Assembly: GCA_903877135.1 (NCBI GenBank)
Contig: CAIRCN010000042.1
Coordinates: forward strand, 1-64,000
Direction of reading: 5' to 3'
DNA length: 64,000 bases
From: an uncultured Opitutia bacterium
GTDB lineage: Bacteria; Verrucomicrobiota; Verrucomicrobiia; Opitutales; Opitutaceae
Shown: in pieces, positions 1 through 6,411 of the stretch
How positions within the stretch are numbered: the first letter of the stretch is position 1
Layout of the letters: each line of letters starts with the position of its first letter
Notes under the pieces: generated by a model
What the model saw: the letters and a program-made list of their open reading frames with translations, nothing else
Told to the model about the DNA's origin: nothing
Databases searched by the model: none
Made by a program: the position numbers and the translations under genes

Positions 1-383
<383 letters not shown>

Positions 384-422
384 AGAGTTCAGAACCTAGT
401 GATTCATGAACTACTTAAACTA

Positions 423-444
423 GATACCGACCGAAGTCGGTATC
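423..444 (-). other. cUUCGg tetraloop hairpin in the 16S rRNA leader
   Basis: In the rRNA direction the sequence is GATACCGAC, then TTCG, then GTCGGTATC: a perfect 9-bp stem closed by a C(UUCG)G tetraloop, an unusually stable RNA hairpin. It ends about 40 nt before the mature 16S 5' end. It may act in rRNA processing or folding. Read on the plus strand, the same stem is followed by a T-run (446-451), so it could also stop antisense transcription out of the rRNA gene. Confidence 0.6.
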
Positions 445-491
445 ATTTTTTGAATTTTGATTGGGGGTCCCAATCAATCGCACAAAGTAAA

Positions 492-502
492 TTTCAAAGA
501 GC
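492..502 (-). promoter_or_regulatory. Candidate boxA antitermination element of the rRNA operon
   Basis: The minus strand reads GCTCTTTGAAA, close to the rRNA boxA consensus (TGCTCTTTAACA) bound by NusB/NusE. It sits in the leader about 110 nt upstream of mature 16S and downstream of the candidate promoter, which is where rRNA boxA elements occur. The call rests on position and motif only. Confidence 0.5.
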
Positions 503-589
503 CTTCCGATTAGGGAAAGAGTGCGAATGGATATTTTTGTTTGGCGCTCGTCAACACATTTTCTTTTTTCGTCAAAAAAACTGTTTTAT

Positions 590-618
590 CTCATACTAAC
601 CAAATCAATTTCTGACAA
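590..618 (-). promoter_or_regulatory. Candidate rRNA promoter
   Basis: On the minus strand TTGTCA (613-618) and TATGAG (590-595) are separated by exactly 17 nt. They match 5 of 6 and 4 of 6 consensus bases. The site would give a leader of about 200 nt containing the boxA-like element and the tetraloop hairpin. Other TTGACG hexamers nearby (549-554, 570-575) lack a good -10 partner. Confidence 0.35.
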
Positions 619-795
619 AGTCAGCCTATATTCCCTCTCACGTCGACCCTATGGTCAAAAAGCCATGCGGATAGCTCGATGAAAACAACCCCGACCAACC
701 GGGACACAGAAGTGCGTCACGGCCAAGCGCTCCATCGATAATTGGCTGAGTCAGCGCAGGGCCCAATTCACATTCGGGGCGAGCCAGATGCCGCG

Positions 796-2019
796 TTATT
801 GTAGCACGGCGGCGATGCGGGCGAGAGCCTGCTCGACGTTGTCACGCGAGTTGAAAGCACTGATCCGCACGTGGCCTTCGCCGCATCTGCCGAAACCGGC
901 ACCGGGTGTGCAAACGACCTGCGCGTTGTTCAGCAGCAGGTCGAAGAACTCCCACGAGTCGCGGCCCACTTTGACCCAGATGTAGGGCGCGTTGTCGCCG
1001 CCGATGCAGCTAAAGCCGAGGCTCGTAACCGCGGCGCGGATGCGCGCGGCATTGCCGAGGTAGAAATCGGTGAGGGCGCGCGTCTGCGCTTTCCCCTCGT
1101 CGGAGTAAATCGCGACGGCGGCGCGCTGAATCGGATAGGCAACGCCGTTGAACTTCGTCGTGTGGCGCCGATTCCAAAGGTCGTGGACGGAGTGCTCGTG
1201 GCCGGCCGCATCCCAGGCTTTGAGCGCCTTCGGCACGATGGTGTAGGCGCAGCGCGTGCCGGTGAAGCCGGCAATCTTTGAATAGCTACGGAACTCGATC
1301 GCGACGTCGCGCGCGCCCTCGATCTCGTAGATGCTGTGCGGAATCGCCGGGTCGCGGATATAGGCCTCGTAAGCGGCGTCGAAGAGGATGATCGCACGGT
1401 TAGCCTTCGCGTAGGCAACCCACGCGGCGAGTTGCGCCTTGGTGGCAACCGCTCCGGTGGGGTTGTTGGGAAAGCAAAGATAGATCAGGTCGGCAGGCGT
1501 CGACGGAATCGCGGGCACATAGCCGTTCGCCGGAGTCGAATCAAGATAGGTGACTCCGGCGTAGCGGCCGTCGATGTTCGCACCGGTGCGGCCAGCCATG
1601 ACGTTCGTGTCGACATAGACTGGATAGACCGGATCGGGAATCGCTAGGCGGATATCGTCCGCAAAAATCTCCTGGAGATTGCCGCAGTCGCACTTCGAGC
1701 CGTCGGAAACGAACACCTCGTCGGGCGCGACGTGGCATCCTCGCGGCGCGAACTCGTGCTGAACTACCGCCTCTCGGAGAAACGCGTAGCCCTGCTCCGG
1801 GCCATAGCCTTTGAACGTCGCGCGCTGCGCCATCTCGTCGGTGGCGGCGTGCAGCGCGTCGATGCAGACCTGAGGGAGTGGCTCGGTGACATCGCCGATG
1901 CCGAGGCGGATGACGGGCTTGGCGGGATTGGCCGCGACGTAGGCGCTCACGCGCTTGGCGATGTCGCTGAAGAGGTATGAGGTCTTGAGCTTGGTGTAAT
2001 TGTCGTTGATGCGGATCAT
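796..2019 (-). CDS. dapL: LL-diaminopimelate aminotransferase (DapL)
   Basis: This PLP-dependent fold-type I aminotransferase converts tetrahydrodipicolinate plus glutamate to LL-2,6-diaminopimelate. It is the one-step shortcut in lysine and peptidoglycan precursor synthesis used by plants, chlamydiae and verrucomicrobia. The protein is 407 aa, the usual DapL length (about 410). The NNPTG substrate-side motif is near residue 186, and the SxSK motif with PLP-binding Lys249 is followed by GFTGTRC, typical of DapL. The N-terminus ([20 protein letters not shown]) is also characteristic. It is transcribed away from panC across a 113-nt gap. It shows that this organism makes lysine by a diaminopimelate route, which bears on the aminoadipate-type genes at 30-37 kb. 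Confidence 0.95.
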   Translation of the reverse strand: MIRINDNYTKLKTSYLFSDIAKRVSAYVAANPAKPVIRLGIGDVTEPLPQVCIDALHAATDEMAQRATFKGYGPEQGYAFLREAVVQHEFAPRGCHVAPDEVFVSDGSKCDCGNLQEIFADDIRLAIPDPVYPVYVDTNVMAGRTGANIDGRYAGVTYLDSTPANGYVPAIPSTPADLIYLCFPNNPTGAVATKAQLAAWVAYAKANRAIILFDAAYEAYIRDPAIPHSIYEIEGARDVAIEFRSYSKIAGFTGTRCAYTIVPKALKAWDAAGHEHSVHDLWNRRHTTKFNGVAYPIQRAAVAIYSDEGKAQTRALTDFYLGNAARIRAAVTSLGFSCIGGDNAPYIWVKVGRDSWEFFDLLLNNAQVVCTPGAGFGRCGEGHVRISAFNSRDNVEQALARIAAVLQ

Positions 2020-2132
2020 GGTCGGTGTGAAAAATGGTCGTGAAATTTCGCCAGCGGGAGGGCAAAAACTTGAACAAACGCGCGGTGTCGCGTTAACTCA
2101 AGTCCGACATTGCCAGAAAACCAAGCGCTCCC

Positions 2133-2975
2133 ATGCAAAAAATCGCCACCGTTGCGGAAATGCGGTCACTGGCCGCCAAGCTCAAGACCGAGGGTCAGAC
2201 CATCGCCCTCGTCGCCACGCAAGGCGCGTTGCACGGGGGGCAGGCGGCACTGATCCGCGCTGCCACGCTGAAGGCTGATATTGTCGTGGTGTCGATTTTC
2301 GTTAACCCGCTCCAGTTCGGGCCCAACGAGGTTATCGCCAACTACCCGCGCAGTTTCGAGGCCGATCTTGCGCTGTGCGCCGAATGCAGAGCGCAGGTGG
2401 TGTTCGCCCCCTCCTCCGAAGAAATGTATCCTCGTGGTTACTCGACCTACGTCAGCGAGGAGGGCACGGGCAAGCCCCTCTGCGGCTTATCGCGGCCCAC
2501 CCATTTCCGCGGTGTGACAACAATGATGGTGAAACTCTTTAATCTCATTCGCCCTGACTTCGCCTTCTTCGGTCAGAAAACCGCCCAGCGCGCCGCCGTC
2601 GTGCGAAAAATGGCAGCCGACCTCCACTTCGAGGTCGAGATCGTGCTCGTCCCCACTGTCCGTGAACCCGACGGACTCGCCGCCGGCGTGCGCAATCGCG
2701 ACTTTACCGCCAGCCAGCGCAGTGAGGCCCTCTCGCTCCACGCCGCCCTCAAGCGTGCCAAGCAGATGGCCGACAACGGCGTCCGGAGCCCCGACCGGCT
2801 CATCGCCGAGGCCACGCACATCCTCAGCCAGCACCGGCGCGTGCGCGTGATTTACATCACACTGGTGGATCGCCGCACGCTGGAACCCATGCGCGAAATC
2901 GTGCCCGACCACTCCCTGCTGGCCATCGCCGCGTGGGTCGATGAAGTGCGCTTGATCGACAATATTGTCTTGTAA
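2133..2975 (+). CDS. panC: PanC-like protein (pantothenate synthetase family) with altered catalytic residues
   Basis: The 280-aa protein aligns end to end with pantothenate synthetase, which ligates pantoate and beta-alanine using ATP. Conserved blocks include SIFVNPLQF (54-62), HFRGV (124-128) and the C-terminal AAWVDEVRLIDN. In E. coli numbering, several catalytic positions differ. The VPTMG..HDGH ATP motif reads VATQG..HGGQ (Met30 to Gln, His37 to Gln). The KD pair of GEKDFQQ reads KT (149-150). The Ser-Ser of SSRN reads Gly-Val (185-186). Length and frame are intact, so it is not a simple pseudogene. It may be a weak, repurposed or regulatory paralogue, and a canonical panC may exist elsewhere. 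It ends 116 nt before the microcompartment operon, which uses CoA esters. Confidence 0.8.
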   Translation: MQKIATVAEMRSLAAKLKTEGQTIALVATQGALHGGQAALIRAATLKADIVVVSIFVNPLQFGPNEVIANYPRSFEADLALCAECRAQVVFAPSSEEMYPRGYSTYVSEEGTGKPLCGLSRPTHFRGVTTMMVKLFNLIRPDFAFFGQKTAQRAAVVRKMAADLHFEVEIVLVPTVREPDGLAAGVRNRDFTASQRSEALSLHAALKRAKQMADNGVRSPDRLIAEATHILSQHRRVRVIYITLVDRRTLEPMREIVPDHSLLAIAAWVDEVRLIDNIVL

Positions 2976-2990
2976 TCTGAGGGCACGATG

Positions 2991-3034
2991 CGAGATTTCA
3001 GCGAGATTCGCTCAAAATCTACCAGAATCTATCA
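2991..3034 (+). promoter_or_regulatory. Cluster of AGATT/AATCT half-sites upstream of the microcompartment operon
   Basis: CGAGATT occurs at 2991-2997 and 3002-3008 (11-nt spacing). Its complement core AATCTA occurs at 3016-3021 and 3026-3031 (10-nt spacing, extended AATCTAYCA). Two direct copies are therefore followed by two inverted copies on about one helical turn each, just upstream of the candidate -35. This resembles a multi-site operator, but no regulator gene is adjacent. Confidence 0.4.
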
Positions 3035-3041
3035 AATAGCC

Positions 3042-3071
3042 TTGCATTCTCCCGCGTAACTGACCTTTAAT
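3042..3071 (+). promoter_or_regulatory. Weak candidate promoter of the microcompartment operon
   Basis: TTGCAT (3042-3047) and TTTAAT (3066-3071) are separated by 18 nt. The -10 matches 5 of 6 bases but the -35 only 3 of 6, as expected for an activator-dependent promoter. The -10 lies 20 nt before the pduL start codon. Confidence 0.3.
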
Positions 3072-3091
3072 TCACTGCCACACCCTCTCCC

Positions 3092-3769
3092 ATGCCCCTG
3101 TCACCGCCCACCCCCCACCGTGCCGAGATCGAGCATCTGGTGCGTCGCGCGCTCTATCAGCGCCTCGGGAAAGCTGTGCCACGTTTTGCCCTCGCTCCCC
3201 ACCCTGTCCTCGTAAACGTCAGCGCGCGCCACTGCCACCTCACGGCCCAAGCGGTCGAAACGCTATTCGGCAAGGGCCGCACGCTCACGCCGATGAAGTG
3301 GCTCTACCAGAAGGACCAGTTTGCGGCGGAAGAGTCGGTCACTCTTATTGGCCCGCGCAGCCGCGTGATCTCGAATCTTCGAATTCTCGGTCCCTGTCGC
3401 GATTTCAACCAAGTCGAACTCGCACTCACCGACTCCATCGCGCTCGGCTTCGATGTGCCAGTGCGCCAGTCGGGCACCATCGCCGGCACGCCCAGTTGTA
3501 TGCTCATGGGCCCGGCTGGATTCTTGGAAATGCGTGAGGGTGTGATCCGTGCCGCGCCGCACGTCCATATGGCCCCGACTGACGCCGAGTTTTACGGCGT
3601 CAAATCTGGCGACTTCATGCGCCTGCGCATCGGCGGTCCCTGCGCCATCACCTTCGAACGCCTCCTCGTCCGTGTGCACGCTGACTTCAAACTCGAGGTG
3701 CACATCGACACCGACGAGGGGAACGCTTGCATGTTTACGCCCGACACTCCCGTCGAACTACTCAAGTAA
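3092..3769 (+). CDS. pduL: PduL-type phosphate acyltransferase of the microcompartment
   Basis: PduL exchanges the CoA of an acyl-CoA for phosphate inside bacterial microcompartments, recycling CoA for the aldehyde dehydrogenase. The 225-aa protein has the two-barrel PduL signature: SARHCHL with His47/His49, RILGPCRDFNQVE (97-109), HVHM with His157/His159, and VHIDTDEGNA from 203. These histidines are the expected zinc ligands. Residues 8-26 form an amphipathic helix (HRAEIEHLVRRALYQRLGK) before the first barrel and look like an encapsulation peptide. It is the first gene of the run. In the PVM type the substrate would be lactyl-CoA or a related acyl-CoA rather than propionyl-CoA. Confidence 0.93.
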   Translation: MPLSPPTPHRAEIEHLVRRALYQRLGKAVPRFALAPHPVLVNVSARHCHLTAQAVETLFGKGRTLTPMKWLYQKDQFAAEESVTLIGPRSRVISNLRILGPCRDFNQVELALTDSIALGFDVPVRQSGTIAGTPSCMLMGPAGFLEMREGVIRAAPHVHMAPTDAEFYGVKSGDFMRLRIGGPCAITFERLLVRVHADFKLEVHIDTDEGNACMFTPDTPVELLK

Positions 3770-3780
3770 CTCCTTTTCTC

Positions 3781-3817
3781 AATCAGCAATCCTCAACTCC
3801 CAACCCAACTCCTCCTC
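3781..3817 (+). promoter_or_regulatory. G-poor leader of the first BMC-H gene
   Basis: The leader contains CCTCAACTCCCAACCCAAC (3791-3809) and then CTCCTCCTC up to the start codon, with no Shine-Dalgarno sequence. A nearly identical leader (CCTCAACTCCAACCCAAC) precedes the third BMC-H gene at 5718, and a related CTCTCAACT-rich leader precedes the second. It may be a Shine-Dalgarno-independent translation signal or a remnant of gene duplication. Confidence 0.45.
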
Positions 3818-4090
3818 ATGAATGATTCCATCGGCATGGTAGAAACCCGCGGCTACGTTGGCTCAGTCGAAGCCAGCGACGCCATGGTCAAGGCGGCGGC
3901 CGTCACACTAGTCCGCCAAGTTCAAATCGGCGGCGGCTTCATCACCGTCGTCGTCAAAGGCGACGTCGGCTCCGTCAAGGCTGCCGTGGACGCCGGCGCC
4001 GAAGCCGCCAAGCGCGTCGGCGAACTCGTCTGCTCGCACGTCATCCCGCGCCCGCACGCCGACCTGCTCAAACAAGTCGGCCTCGCCTGA
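3818..4090 (+). CDS. BMC-H hexameric shell protein, copy 1
   Basis: This single BMC-domain protein (90 aa, Pfam BMC type) should form the hexagonal facets of the organelle shell. The start is canonical ([23 protein letters not shown]), followed by the pore loop IGGGF (residues 37-41) and [21 protein letters not shown], then [10 protein letters not shown] near the C-terminus. There is no extra domain. It is 48 nt after pduL and 48 nt before copy 2. With copies 2 and 3 it gives three BMC-H genes and no BMC-T gene, which fits a PVM-type locus. Confidence 0.95.
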   Translation: MNDSIGMVETRGYVGSVEASDAMVKAAAVTLVRQVQIGGGFITVVVKGDVGSVKAAVDAGAEAAKRVGELVCSHVIPRPHADLLKQVGLA

Positions 4091-4138
4091 GTCCGGCGCT
4101 TTCACCTCTCAACTTTTAACTCTCAACTCATTCTTCCC

Positions 4139-4429
4139 ATGGCTCAGTCCGCACTCGGTATTATCGAAACCAAAGGTTTCTGCACCCTCCTCGAAGCCTC
4201 CGACGCCGCCCTCAAGGCCGCCAACGTCGTCATGACCGGCTACGAAACCATCGGCTCCGGCTACGTCACGGCCTTCTTCCGTGGCGACGTCGCCGCTGTA
4301 AAAGCCGCCATCGAAGCCGGCGCCGAAGCCGGCAAACGCGTTGGCGAAATCATCAGCGTCCAGGTCATCCCGCGCCCGCACGACGACCTCGCCGGCCTCG
4401 GCAAGTGGATCACCTCTACCAGCGCCTGA
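4139..4429 (+). CDS. BMC-H hexameric shell protein, copy 2
   Basis: This 96-aa single BMC-domain shell protein has LGIIETKGFCTLLEASDAALKAA, a pore loop IGSGY (about 38-42), [14 protein letters not shown] and VIPRPHDDL. It carries a short extension (GKWITSTSA) after the core. The leader before the start is free of G (4101-4138) and contains CTCTCAACT-type repeats, with no Shine-Dalgarno sequence. It is separated from the kinase gene downstream by a hairpin (4436-4457). Confidence 0.95.
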   Translation: MAQSALGIIETKGFCTLLEASDAALKAANVVMTGYETIGSGYVTAFFRGDVAAVKAAIEAGAEAGKRVGEIISVQVIPRPHDDLAGLGKWITSTSA

Positions 4430-4435
4430 TGGTAG

Positions 4436-4457
4436 GGCGCGTTGTCCCCAACGCGCC
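4436..4457 (+). repeat. Intergenic inverted repeat between BMC-H copy 2 and the acetate kinase-like gene
   Basis: GGCGCGTT (4436-4443) and AACGCGCC (4450-4457) form a perfect 8-bp stem with loop GTCCCC, preceded by GGTAG. It has no T-run, so it is not a normal terminator. It is one of four intergenic hairpins inside this operon and could be a REP-like repeat or a transcript-stability element that sets shell to enzyme ratios. Confidence 0.55.
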
Positions 4458-4484
4458 AATTTCGGCTCTCAAACCGATAATTCC

Positions 4485-5675
4485 TTGAACATCCTCGTCG
4501 CCAACCTCGGCTCCACGTCGTTCAAATACCGCCTGTTTCGACTAACCGGCTCGCAAGAGACGCTTCTAGCGAAAGGTGGCTATGAACGCGTGACCGATTT
4601 CGGCCCGCCGATCGACGACTGCCTCTCCCTGCTCCGCGCCGCCGGGCACATCAGCGAAACCAGCGGCCTGCATGGCGTCGGCTTCAAGACCGTGCATGGC
4701 GGCGAAGTGACCGGATGTTTGCTGGCCGACGAACGCGTCGAGGCCGCTTTGCTCGCGGTCGCCGACCTCGCGCCCGCCCACAACCCGGCTTACGCGGCCG
4801 GCATCCGTCAGTTCCGCCAAAAACTCCCCGACGTGCCGCTGGTCGCGCTCTTCGAGACGGCGTTCTATCAATGGGTGCCCGGCCACGCGCGCCGCTACGC
4901 CGTGCCCGAGGAGTGGCACGCCGCGGGCGTCCGCCGCTACGGCTTCCACGGCGCCAGCCACAAGTTCATCGCCGAACGCTCCGCCGAGCTCCTCGGCCGG
5001 TCCGACGTCGCTGGCATCGTCCGCCGGCTTTACCAAGACGGCCCGTGCACCGCGCCCGGCGCGCCGCTGCGCGTCATCTCCTGCCACCTCGGCGGCTCCA
5101 GCTCGGTCACCGCCATTGTCGACGGCGTGGCCATCGGCACCAGCATGGGCCTGAGCGCCCAATCCGGCCTCCCGCAGAACAACCGCGTCGGCGACCTCGA
5201 CTCCGCCACCATCCCCTTTGTGCAACGCCGCCTCGGCCTCGCGACCGCCGATATCGAGCGCCAGCTCTCGCAGGAGAGTGGCCTCCTCGGCCTCTCTGGC
5301 GTGAGCAATGACCTCCGCGAAATCCGCGCCGCAGCCCTCGCCGGCAACCGCCGCGCCCAGACCGCCATCGACGTTTACATTCACGCCATCCGCCACTGGG
5401 TCGGCGCCTTCTGGTTCGAAATGGGCGGCTGCGACGCCCTCGTCTTCACCGGCGGCATCGGCGAGAACAACCCCTGGCTCCGCGAAGCCGTCTGCGCCCG
5501 CCTCCACGAACTCGGCCTCGCCCTCGACCCCGCGCGCAACGCCGCCTCCCCCGCAGAGACCGATCTCGCCGCCCGCGACTCACGCACCCGCGTCTTCGCC
5601 ATCCCGGCCAACGAGGAACTCGTCATCGCCCGCGAAACCGCCCGCTGCCTCGGCCCCCGCGCCGCCGCCGCCTGA
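4485..5675 (+). CDS. ackA: Acetate kinase family protein of the microcompartment, with altered acyl pocket
   Basis: This ASKHA-fold kinase should make ATP from an acyl-phosphate. I chose the TTG at 4485 because translation from it gives the family N-terminus (NILVANLGSTSFKY); earlier codons are in frame but unrelated. That gives 396 aa. Motifs: HGGE, GFHGASHKF, CHLGGSS, GTSMG, RVGDLD, FTGGIGENNP, ANEELVIARET. Compared with Methanosarcina thermophila AckA, Asn7, His123, His180, Arg241 and Glu384 are kept, but Arg91 is Lys and Asp148 is Glu. Of the hydrophobic acetate-pocket residues, Leu122 and Pro232 are both Ala, while Val93 and Phe179 are kept. This predicts a larger acyl substrate such as lactyl- or propionyl-phosphate. 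Confidence 0.9.
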   Translation: MNILVANLGSTSFKYRLFRLTGSQETLLAKGGYERVTDFGPPIDDCLSLLRAAGHISETSGLHGVGFKTVHGGEVTGCLLADERVEAALLAVADLAPAHNPAYAAGIRQFRQKLPDVPLVALFETAFYQWVPGHARRYAVPEEWHAAGVRRYGFHGASHKFIAERSAELLGRSDVAGIVRRLYQDGPCTAPGAPLRVISCHLGGSSSVTAIVDGVAIGTSMGLSAQSGLPQNNRVGDLDSATIPFVQRRLGLATADIERQLSQESGLLGLSGVSNDLREIRAAALAGNRRAQTAIDVYIHAIRHWVGAFWFEMGGCDALVFTGGIGENNPWLREAVCARLHELGLALDPARNAASPAETDLAARDSRTRVFAIPANEELVIARETARCLGPRAAAA

Positions 5676-5717
5676 TTTTTTCACCGCTCAAACCCTCAAC
5701 TCCAACCCAACGCTCCT

Positions 5718-6011
5718 ATGTCCAAAGCCCTCGGCCTCCTCGAAACGCGCGGCCTCACCGCGCTCGTCACCGGCACCGATGCCATGCTCAAGTCTGCCAA
5801 CGTCACGCTCGTCGGCCCCATGAAACAGGTCGGCAACGCCCTCGTCACCGTCGTCGTCGAAGGCGACGTCGCCGCCGTCAAGGCCGCCACCGACGCCGGC
5901 GCCCAGGCCGCCCGCGCCGTCGGCGAAGTCGTCTCCGTGCAGGTCATCGCCCGCCCACATGACGACGTCGCCGTCGTGCTGCCCCGCTTCCCGGCCGCCG
6001 CCAAAAAGTAA
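5718..6011 (+). CDS. BMC-H hexameric shell protein, copy 3, with altered pore loop
   Basis: This 97-aa BMC-domain shell protein has [39 protein letters not shown] and VIARPHDDV, then a short Ala/Lys tail. The pore loop reads QVGNALV where copies 1 and 2 have IGGGF and IGSGY, so the second glycine lining the hexamer pore is replaced. The central pore may therefore be narrower or chemically different. Its leader (5694-5711) repeats that of copy 1 almost base for base. Confidence 0.94.
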   Translation: MSKALGLLETRGLTALVTGTDAMLKSANVTLVGPMKQVGNALVTVVVEGDVAAVKAATDAGAQAARAVGEVVSVQVIARPHDDVAVVLPRFPAAAKK

Positions 6012-6020
6012 ACCTTCATC

Positions 6021-6080
6021 GCGCAGGCGCCTCCCGGTCATGCCCACGGTTGTGGGCCGGCCGACCAGGACGACCTGCGC
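6021..6080 (+). repeat. Nested inverted repeat between BMC-H copy 3 and the first BMC-P gene
   Basis: The outer arms are GCGCAGG (6021-6027) and CCTGCGC (6074-6080). Between them lie GGTC/GACC (6036-6039, 6063-6066) and an inner perfect hairpin GCCCAC-GGTT-GTGGGC (6042-6057). The 60-nt unit fills most of the gap and lacks a T-run. It could be a transcript-stability element or a degenerate mobile repeat. Confidence 0.5.
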
Positions 6081-6091
6081 ACCCATCCGCC

Positions 6092-6406
6092 ATGTTCCTC
6101 GCGCGCGTCATCGGTTCGGTCGTCGCCACCAAAAAAGATGCAGCCATGACCGGCCGCAAACTCCTCCTGCTGCGGCCGCTGCTCATCGATGAGTCGCAGC
6201 CGGATCGCTTCCGCCCCGGCGCCAACACCATCGTTGCCGTCGACGCCCTAGGAGCCGGTCTCGACGAGCTGGTGCTGTTTTGTCAGGGCAGCTCCGCCCG
6301 CATGGCCGCCGGCATGAAGACCCTGCCCGTTGACGCCGTCGTCATCGGCATTGTGGACACCGTCGATGTGCTGAACCGTAAAATCCATCCGCCCGCCACC
6401 CACTGA
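6092..6406 (+). CDS. BMC-P pentameric shell vertex protein, copy 1
   Basis: This EutN/CcmL-family protein of 104 aa should form a pentamer capping shell vertices. I chose the ATG at 6092 because it begins with the family start MFLARVIGSVVATKK; codons upstream are non-homologous. Further motifs are RKLLLLRPL, DALGAGLDELVLF and VDAVVIGIVDTVD. It lies 5 nt before the aldehyde dehydrogenase gene. Three BMC-P genes are present, more than the single type needed geometrically, as seen in PVM loci. Confidence 0.93.
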   Translation: MFLARVIGSVVATKKDAAMTGRKLLLLRPLLIDESQPDRFRPGANTIVAVDALGAGLDELVLFCQGSSARMAAGMKTLPVDAVVIGIVDTVDVLNRKIHPPATH

Positions 6407-6411
6407 TTCCC

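Larger units (their letters stand above)
384..795. other. Intergenic region between the 16S rRNA and dapL: rRNA leader and promoter
   Basis: This 412-nt stretch is clearly more AT-rich than its neighbours. Its 16S-proximal part is the rRNA leader, containing a tetraloop hairpin, a candidate boxA and a candidate promoter that are listed separately. Between about 620 and 795, downstream of the dapL stop, I see no gene, terminator or repeat. Short open frames here have no plausible start or coding character. Confidence 0.7.

Noticed and set aside
399-599. 66-codon open frame in the rRNA leader
   Set aside because: It covers the hairpin, boxA and promoter elements and has no coding character.
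2133-2975. panC called as a pseudogene
   Set aside because: No stop or frameshift is present and the fold blocks are conserved over full length; altered catalytic residues alone fit a diverged paralogue equally well.
4566-5507. Long minus-strand open frame (313 codons) opposite the acetate kinase gene
   Set aside because: Antisense frame typical of GC-rich coding DNA (GADE-rich composition); the plus-strand kinase has clear motifs.
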